From contig UBMU01000018.1 in assembly GCA_900466605.1 (NCBI GenBank), positions 1-64,000 on the forward strand: 64,000 bases of DNA. Direction: 5' to 3'. The DNA comes from Hyphomicrobiales bacterium. Lineage in GTDB: Bacteria > Pseudomonadota > Alphaproteobacteria > Rhizobiales > Rhizobiaceae. Under the pieces are notes generated by a model. That model had not been told where the DNA came from and did no database searches. It was given only the letters and a program-made list of their open reading frames with translations. This document shows positions 62,225-64,000 of the stretch, piece after piece (the stretch's first letter is position 1; every line of letters begins with the position of its first letter). Position numbers and translations under genes: made by a program.

Positions 62225-64000
62225 TTACCACCGGATGCGAAGGCCGACGCGCCCCGAGACCGCCTCGAAGTCCTCTCCATTTACATTGAAGTGGTAAGAC
62301 GCGTTTGCGTAGATACGCGTGTTCTCGCTGAGATCGGCCGTTAGTCCTCCCCCCAGTTCGAGCGTGGTTGCCTTGCGCATCGCCGTTAGGGGAGTGTCTT
62401 CGAAGAAGATAACGTCCGTCGTTTTGAACTCTTGCCAGAGATTGGCGAGCAGGAACGGCGAAAGCACTTTGCCTTCATAGTCGTAATTTCCCTCGAAGCG
62501 GACGCCCAGGCGCCCCGTGAAGGCGTCATTGTCATCGTAGTTGATGCTCCCGCCGGGATCGCTCGCCTGATCGAAGCTTTGGAACTGCCAGATGATCTGC
62601 GCCTGCGGCTCGAGCTTCCAGCGTTCTGTAACGGCGATGCCCGTTCCCGCCTCGAGGGAGGCAGTCAGCGCAACGCCGTTGATATCCGTTCGATAGTTGC
62701 CGATCGAGTTGGAATTCGCATCGAGCACGGAGCCCATCAGCACACCGTCGAGGTAGGCATTGCCGTCCCAAGTACGTGTCCAATAGCCGCCGAGGCTGTA
62801 AGCATTGATAGACAGGTCGCCAACGGCGATGTTGCGTCGGTTGAGTGAATCTGCCCGCACGTCTCCCCAGGCCCGGGAGTAGCCCGCGAAGACCCCGAAG
62901 GTATCCACCGTCTTTCCATGCTCGCGCTCGTAGAACGGGGCGCCGACCTGAAAGCCGAACGCTTGCCCATCATACTGCTCGTTTAGCAGCCGCTTAAGAT
63001 CCTGATCATAGGTTTCACCGAACAGCCGCGTCCACATTGCGTTGCCCACTTGCTCTTGCGGCATCCAGGCTTGCTCGCCGTGGCGCTCGTGGAAGGTGCC
63101 GAGCGTCGTCCGCAACAGTCCGCGCGACACACTTGGGACCAGGGTCAGGAGGGGGACTTCAGGACGGATGGATGGGCCCGGTATGAATTCGCCATCGCCA
63201 TCGCCATCGCCCCCGCTGCCATCGCCGGTATCGACATCGCAATCGTCGTCTTCGCAACCCGGAAACAGACCTGGTGGTATCGGCGGGTTGGTGCCATCAA
63301 TTCCCTCGAAATTGTTGCGCAGATACCAGTTGTTTGCCGTTCCGGCGGCAGAACTCCCTTTGACGAGAAAGTACTCATAGATCCCTGCGCTGACGCGTCG
63401 GCTCAAGACGAACGAGTCGTCGTTCGTTGTTGCGCCGTTGATCGCCTGGACCACTAGGATACCTTGTTCTGTTTCGTCGCCAGCACCGCCCACATTCGTG
63501 ACGTGTATTCCCGTCTGCCCTGATCCCACGCCGGAGTCGATAACTAGCTTGTCAGCAGGTGAGCTGTCGTTGCCGAGCACGCTTTGCAGCCACAACTGGC
63601 CGGAATTCCCGACGTAATTTCCGACAATCGTCAGAGAGTCGGAAGTGGAGTTGGAGCCGCTCGTCAAGTCGATGACGCCGGCATTCGTGACCGATGCCAA
63701 CGTGCCCGCGACGAAGGGAGAAATCGTCGAGGTGAAACCGCTTCCATTGAGCACGCTCGTTCCGTCAATGGTCAGCGCTCCAGTGCCGGTCACCGAGTCA
63801 CCCAATACTAGATTATTGTTCATCGTGAGTTCGGAACCGCTGGTCAGCGAAATGAGCTCCCAGTTGATCAGCCGATTTGGGTTGCTGTCTGTTGTATTCT
63901 GCCAGGTTAGCGTATCGTTGCCTTGCCCGCCGTTGATCTGGATCGTCTTCAACTGGGTGTCCGTCAGTCCCTGGAAGACAGCATTGTCATCGCCATCACC
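62225..64000 (-). CDS. autotransporter outer-membrane protein (5' end beyond window)
   Basis: C-terminal 591 residues of a type V secreted protein. An Asp/Gly-rich passenger end (for example GGQGNDTLTW) is followed by a linker with CEDDDCDVDTGDGSGG and repeated GD, then a ~290-residue barrel ending in VSGRVGLRIRW, where the final Trp replaces Phe. The passenger looks like beta-helix repeats (SGSELTMNNNLVLGDS, TGTGALTIDG). No stop to 64000. The start lies to the right of the window. Confidence 0.9.
   Translation of the reverse strand, partial: GDGDDNAVFQGLTDTQLKTIQINGGQGNDTLTWQNTTDSNPNRLINWELISLTSGSELTMNNNLVLGDSVTGTGALTIDGTSVLNGSGFTSTISPFVAGTLASVTNAGVIDLTSGSNSTSDSLTIVGNYVGNSGQLWLQSVLGNDSSPADKLVIDSGVGSGQTGIHVTNVGGAGDETEQGILVVQAINGATTNDDSFVLSRRVSAGIYEYFLVKGSSAAGTANNWYLRNNFEGIDGTNPPIPPGLFPGCEDDDCDVDTGDGSGGDGDGDGEFIPGPSIRPEVPLLTLVPSVSRGLLRTTLGTFHERHGEQAWMPQEQVGNAMWTRLFGETYDQDLKRLLNEQYDGQAFGFQVGAPFYEREHGKTVDTFGVFAGYSRAWGDVRADSLNRRNIAVGDLSINAYSLGGYWTRTWDGNAYLDGVLMGSVLDANSNSIGNYRTDINGVALTASLEAGTGIAVTERWKLEPQAQIIWQFQSFDQASDPGGSINYDDNDAFTGRLGVRFEGNYDYEGKVLSPFLLANLWQEFKTTDVIFFEDTPLTAMRKATTLELGGGLTADLSENTRIYANASYHFNVNGEDFEAVSGRVGLRIRW

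Noticed and set aside
1..64000. CRISPR arrays, insertion sequences, prophage or integrases
   Set aside because: No direct-repeat arrays with spacers, transposase or integrase motifs seen on either strand.

Overview
This is chromosomal DNA from an alphaproteobacterium, almost certainly in the Rhizobiaceae (Rhizobium/Agrobacterium/Ensifer relatives). The evidence is high GC, the Rhizobiales regulator LdtR beside its L,D-transpeptidase, a DnaA-inactivator HdaA, a leucyl-transferase of the Bpt type, an Mg-type HemB, a K+-insensitive H+-pyrophosphatase, and the order AI-2E exporter-hdaA-ppk-ppx-rnd-aspS. Genes are closely packed, with six 4-base ATGA start/stop overlaps. I see no rRNA, tRNA, CRISPR array, insertion sequence, prophage or defence island. 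This is mostly core chromosome.

Layout. 1-6 kb: the end of an ABC-F ATPase, a GGDEF protein with degenerate signature sites, ndk, a CGNR regulator with a lipoprotein, an unaccompanied LivH-type permease, and moaE/moaD. 6-13 kb: pgsA, an SDR with pteridine-reductase features coupled to uvrC, an Omp25/31-like barrel, a second SDR, a GST and rlmJ. 13-19 kb: a molybdopterin oxidoreductase coupled to a NudK-like hydrolase, an orphan phnM, and purMN. 19-32 kb: AI-2E exporter, hdaA, ppk, ppx, an EamA transporter, a YdeI-like protein, a phytase-like secreted protein, a membrane class III cyclase, rnd and a Tat-exported multicopper oxidase. 32-43 kb: aspS, a serine hydrolase divergent from a TetR regulator, an unknown exported protein, parC, an SRPBCC protein, bpt, an RDD protein and hemB.

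43-53 kb holds a cell-envelope locus (ldtR, a GT-fold protein, an L,D-transpeptidase), then glyA-nrdR-ribD-ribE and ribH-nusB. The riboflavin genes are split by a minus-strand block (GNAT, cupin, small exported protein). 53-64 kb: hppA behind a strongly structured leader, bamE, a cytochrome bc1 assembly chaperone, DUF177, plsX-fabH-ihfA-merR, a HAD phosphatase, a small zinc-ribbon protein, and an autotransporter that runs off the right edge.

Functionally the window combines housekeeping (purines, riboflavin, haem, polyphosphate, lipid initiation, DNA repair and topology) with envelope biogenesis. The points most worth a second look are regulatory: a terminator-like hairpin directly against the hppA ribosome binding site, CtrA-like half-sites before the outer-membrane gene, several clean inverted repeats in divergent intergenic regions, and the GT-fold gene between ldtR and its transpeptidase. 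No large undescribed system stands out.
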